A stretch of 8,997 nt of DNA from an uncultured Marvinbryantia sp. Lineage in GTDB: Bacteria > Bacillota > Clostridia > Lachnospirales > Lachnospiraceae. The stretch spans positions 1 through 8,997 of the forward strand of contig CANQJX010000060.1 of assembly GCA_947624335.1 (NCBI GenBank), written 5' to 3'. Below the pieces are notes generated by a model that saw nothing but the letters and a program-made list of their open reading frames with translations, was not told the origin of the DNA and searched no databases. A program made the translations under genes and the position numbers. Shown one piece after another: positions 7,053-8,997 of the stretch (its first letter is position 1; every line of letters begins with the position of its first letter).

Positions 7053-7081
7053 AGCATATCACAAATTTCGCGAAATCTCAA
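7053..7081 (-). promoter_or_regulatory. Promoter of scfA and the leftward operon
   Basis: On the minus strand TTGAGA (7081-7076) and TATGCT (7058-7053) are separated by exactly 17 bases, and TGA precedes the -10 box, giving an extended -10 (TGATATGCT). The predicted transcript starts near 7046, about 28 nt before the scfA ATG, leaving room for the AAGGAGG site at 7032-7026. This fits a vegetative sigma-A promoter. Confidence 0.75.
7065..7076. promoter_or_regulatory. 12-bp perfect palindrome inside the scfA promoter spacer; candidate operator
   Basis: ATTTCGCGAAAT is identical to its own reverse complement. It lies between the -35 and -10 boxes of the scfA promoter (one base overlaps the -35), where a bound dimeric regulator would block RNA polymerase. 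Its distance from the rightward -10 box is 57 bases, so an effect on that promoter is possible but less direct. The regulator is unknown. Confidence 0.5.
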
Positions 7082-7129
7082 TATTTTTTTTCATTATTCA
7101 AAAAATTACATACAACGTTCACATTTTTG

Positions 7130-7138
7130 TGTTATACT
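7130..7138 (+). promoter_or_regulatory. Extended -10 promoter of the rightward foldase gene
   Basis: TGTTATACT combines the TGn extension (7130-7132) with a TATACT box (7133-7138). No good -35 is found at 16-18 bases upstream (closest is ATACAA at 7110-7115), which fits an extended -10 promoter in an AT-rich region. Transcription would begin near 7145, leaving about 34 nt before the ATG at 7179. Confidence 0.6.
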
Positions 7139-7178
7139 CCTAAATAACAAAACCATAAGAAATGGAAGGGTAAAAGTC

Positions 7179-8342
7179 ATGAACAAAAAAATAGCATTGA
7201 TTTTAACAGTCGCAGGCTGTACGCTCCTGACGTTCGGATGCGGAAAAAAAGATACCGGAAGCGTGAAGGATTATTCCAAATATGTAGAGCTTGCGCCTTA
7301 TACCGGGCAGACCATCGACCGCTATGTTGCGGAAGTAACCGATGAAGACGTGGATCTGTATGTGGAAGAAGAGTTAAGCTACGGGGCGGAATATAACGAA
7401 ATCAACGACCGCGCCGCACAGGACGGGGATCTTGTGGTAATCGATTACGTCGGCAAAATTGACGGCGAAGAATTTGAAGGCGGTTCCGAGGAGGGCGTCC
7501 AGATCGAGCTTGGCGCGGATGCTTATATCGACGGTTTTGAAGACGCGATTGTCGGAATGAACGCCGGGGATGAAAAATCATTTGATATCACATTCCCGAC
7601 GCCGTACGACGGGGAACTGGACGGAAAAACGGCAACCTTTACCGTCACCCTGCATTCGATTGTGGAAGTTGTCCTTCCGGAATACAACGACGAATATGTC
7701 GCATCCATCTCCGACTGCAGCACGGTAGAAGAATTTGAAGAAAGTTTGCGCGAAGAACTCCAGCAGACTTATTTGGAAGACGCGCAGACCAACGCCAACG
7801 AAGAATTTCTTTCAACGGTAATCGCCGATTCCGTATTTAACGGCTATCCGGACGAGCTGTACGAAATCTGCAAGACGGCGGAAGAATCGGAAAATCAGGA
7901 GCTGATGGAGGAATTCGGCATCAGCGATATTGCAGAACTGTACGGCGAGGATTACGACGAGGAAGCGGATCTGGAAGAAGCGGTACATGAGAGAATGGCT
8001 ATCTGCACGATTGCCGCAAAAGAAGGCATCGAAGTAACCGACGAGGAATACAAAGAGGTCCTGGAAGACGAAATGCAGTACAGCGACTATCTGGATGTAG
8101 ACGAGTACGAAAGCGCAATGGTGCCCGATCCCGACGAATACAAATATAATATTCTGCGCGAAAAGGTTCTGGCATTTCTCGGTGAAAACAATGTATACAA
8201 CGATATTTCCGAAGATGAATATTATGAGGACGACGAACTGGATATCAGCGATCTCGGTTTAGAAGACATCGAAGTGGAAGGAATTGAGGAACTGCCGGAA
8301 GAAACTTCTTCCGAGGGAGCAAAAACCGACGCGGAGGAATAA
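7179..8342 (+). CDS. Lipoprotein FKBP-type peptidyl-prolyl isomerase, trigger-factor-like (387 aa)
   Basis: This looks like an exported form of trigger factor: a chaperone and prolyl isomerase anchored on the outer face of the membrane. Residues 1-20 are a lipoprotein signal (MNKKIALILTVAGC...) with lipobox LTFG before Cys21. The FKBP domain spans about 82-162: DGDLVVIDYVGKIDGEEFEG, then YIDGFEDAIVGMNAGDEK and FPTPYDGELDGKTATFTV, very close to the trigger-factor consensus. From about 163 to 340 the sequence resembles the helical trigger-factor C-terminal chaperone arm. There is no N-terminal ribosome-binding domain, consistent with work outside the cytoplasm. The last 47 residues are strikingly acidic (22 Asp/Glu). 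The ATG follows GGAAGGG with an 8-nt gap. It is divergent from the scfA-secDF operon and overlaps the next gene by one base. PrsA-type foldases are a functional analogue but a different family. Confidence 0.9.
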   Translation: MNKKIALILTVAGCTLLTFGCGKKDTGSVKDYSKYVELAPYTGQTIDRYVAEVTDEDVDLYVEEELSYGAEYNEINDRAAQDGDLVVIDYVGKIDGEEFEGGSEEGVQIELGADAYIDGFEDAIVGMNAGDEKSFDITFPTPYDGELDGKTATFTVTLHSIVEVVLPEYNDEYVASISDCSTVEEFEESLREELQQTYLEDAQTNANEEFLSTVIADSVFNGYPDELYEICKTAEESENQELMEEFGISDIAELYGEDYDEEADLEEAVHERMAICTIAAKEGIEVTDEEYKEVLEDEMQYSDYLDVDEYESAMVPDPDEYKYNILREKVLAFLGENNVYNDISEDEYYEDDELDISDLGLEDIEVEGIEELPEETSSEGAKTDAEE

Positions 8343-8997
8343 TGAAATCAGTCAGACAGCCTTCCTTAAGCGGAAGTACGTTAAAATACATCGCAATCAT
8401 CACCATGCTGGTCGACCATACCGGAGCGGCCCTGATCCGGCCGCTCCAGTACGCATTCGCACAGGAATCCGCCGCGCGCGTGTTTCTGGCGCGCCTTTAT
8501 CCCGTCATGCGCGGGGTAGGCAGGCTGGCCTTCCCGATTTTCTGCTTTCTGCTGGTAGAAGGCTTTTGCCATACGCGCAGTCCCAGAAAATACGCCCTGC
8601 GTCTGTTCCTGTTTGCACTGATTTCCGAAGTGCCGTTTGATTATACTTTAAAGGGCCGTTTCTTTGTTCCGGACAGCCAGAATGTATATTTTACGCTGCT
8701 GATCGGGCTGCTTGTAATGATGGGAGTATCCTGTTTTGAGTATCGGATTCCCAAAAATACGCTGCAGCGCTGGTTTTTCTTCCTGATGGAAGCCGCCGTG
8801 GCCGTCGCCGGCCTGTATCTCGCAAAAATCCTTTATACGGACTATGGCTATAAAGGTGTTTTTCTGATCGAACTGCTCTATTTCCTGCGTATGGACCGCC
8901 GCGTGCAGACGGTCTTCGGAGCGCTTGCCATCTCCTGGGAAACCTGGGGGCCTTTGGGGTTTATCCCCGTCTGGTTTTATAACGGCAAACGCGGGCG
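8342..8997 (+). CDS. TraX-family integral membrane protein, partial at the window end
   Basis: The ATG shares its A with the TAA stop of the preceding gene (TAATG) and follows GGAGG, so the two are probably translationally coupled. The 218 codons present have no stop. Several membrane segments are visible: about 15-33 (YIAIITMLVDHTGAALI), 58-77 (GVGRLAFPIFCFLLVEGF), 84-100, 115-132, 145-165 and 172-183, and the visible end WETWGPLGFIPVWFYNGKRG is typical of the family. TraX of the F plasmid acetylates pilin; chromosomal Firmicute members of this acyltransferase-like family have no proven substrate. Nothing here suggests a conjugation locus, so the name reflects family resemblance only. The gene is nearly complete, judging by the usual length of about 220-250 residues. 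Confidence 0.88.
   Translation, partial: MKSVRQPSLSGSTLKYIAIITMLVDHTGAALIRPLQYAFAQESAARVFLARLYPVMRGVGRLAFPIFCFLLVEGFCHTRSPRKYALRLFLFALISEVPFDYTLKGRFFVPDSQNVYFTLLIGLLVMMGVSCFEYRIPKNTLQRWFFFLMEAAVAVAGLYLAKILYTDYGYKGVFLIELLYFLRMDRRVQTVFGALAISWETWGPLGFIPVWFYNGKRG

Noticed and set aside
7019..7178. Riboswitch or small RNA in the divergent intergenic region
   Set aside because: The 160 bases are accounted for by two promoters, one palindrome and two ribosome binding sites; both predicted leaders are too short (about 28 and 34 nt) for a known riboswitch.
8342..8997. Conjugation or plasmid locus suggested by the TraX name
   Set aside because: No relaxase, type IV secretion, pilin or other transfer gene is present; chromosomal TraX-family proteins are common in Firmicutes.

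Overview
The window looks like a chromosomal segment from a clostridial Firmicute, most likely a gut Lachnospiraceae-type organism. The reasons are strong AGGAGG-type ribosome binding sites before almost every gene, a SCIFF peptide/maturase pair (a signature of Clostridia), a fused SecDF protein, and a lipoprotein version of a trigger-factor-like FKBP foldase. This assignment is inference from gene content; no rRNA or tRNA is present, and there are no mobile elements or CRISPR arrays.

Layout. A divergent intergenic region (7019-7178) splits the window. Leftward on the minus strand, in order of transcription, lie scfA (50-residue six-cysteine precursor peptide, 7018-6866), scfB (radical SAM/SPASM maturase, 6791-5508), secDF (5372-3198), recJ (3161-1428) and a membrane-bound Cache-type/GGDEF diguanylate cyclase (1392 to beyond position 1). 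Spacing is short (36 nt secDF-recJ, 35 nt recJ-cyclase), so this reads as one operon, with a probable extra promoter before secDF. Rightward on the plus strand lie a lipoprotein FKBP/trigger-factor-like foldase (7179-8342) and a TraX-family membrane protein (8342 to the window end) that overlaps it by one base.

The most notable points are two apparent lesions. The scfB frame is cut by an in-frame TAG (5508-5510), yet the next 26 codons (5507-5430) still read as the conserved C-terminal tail of the family, including the last SPASM cysteine. The cyclase gene has a one-base deletion near position 847 that separates its sensor half from its GGDEF half. Both restore to good family sequence if one base is changed or inserted. 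They are either real inactivating mutations or sequence errors.

How the genes may work together: ScfA would be thioether-crosslinked by ScfB, SecDF drives late steps of Sec export, and the divergent lipoprotein foldase would help exported proteins fold outside the membrane. RecJ is a housekeeping DNA repair nuclease that travels with secDF. The scfA promoter has a 12-bp perfect palindrome in its spacer, and a perfect 11-bp hairpin lies between scfA and scfB; both suggest that precursor and enzyme levels are controlled separately.
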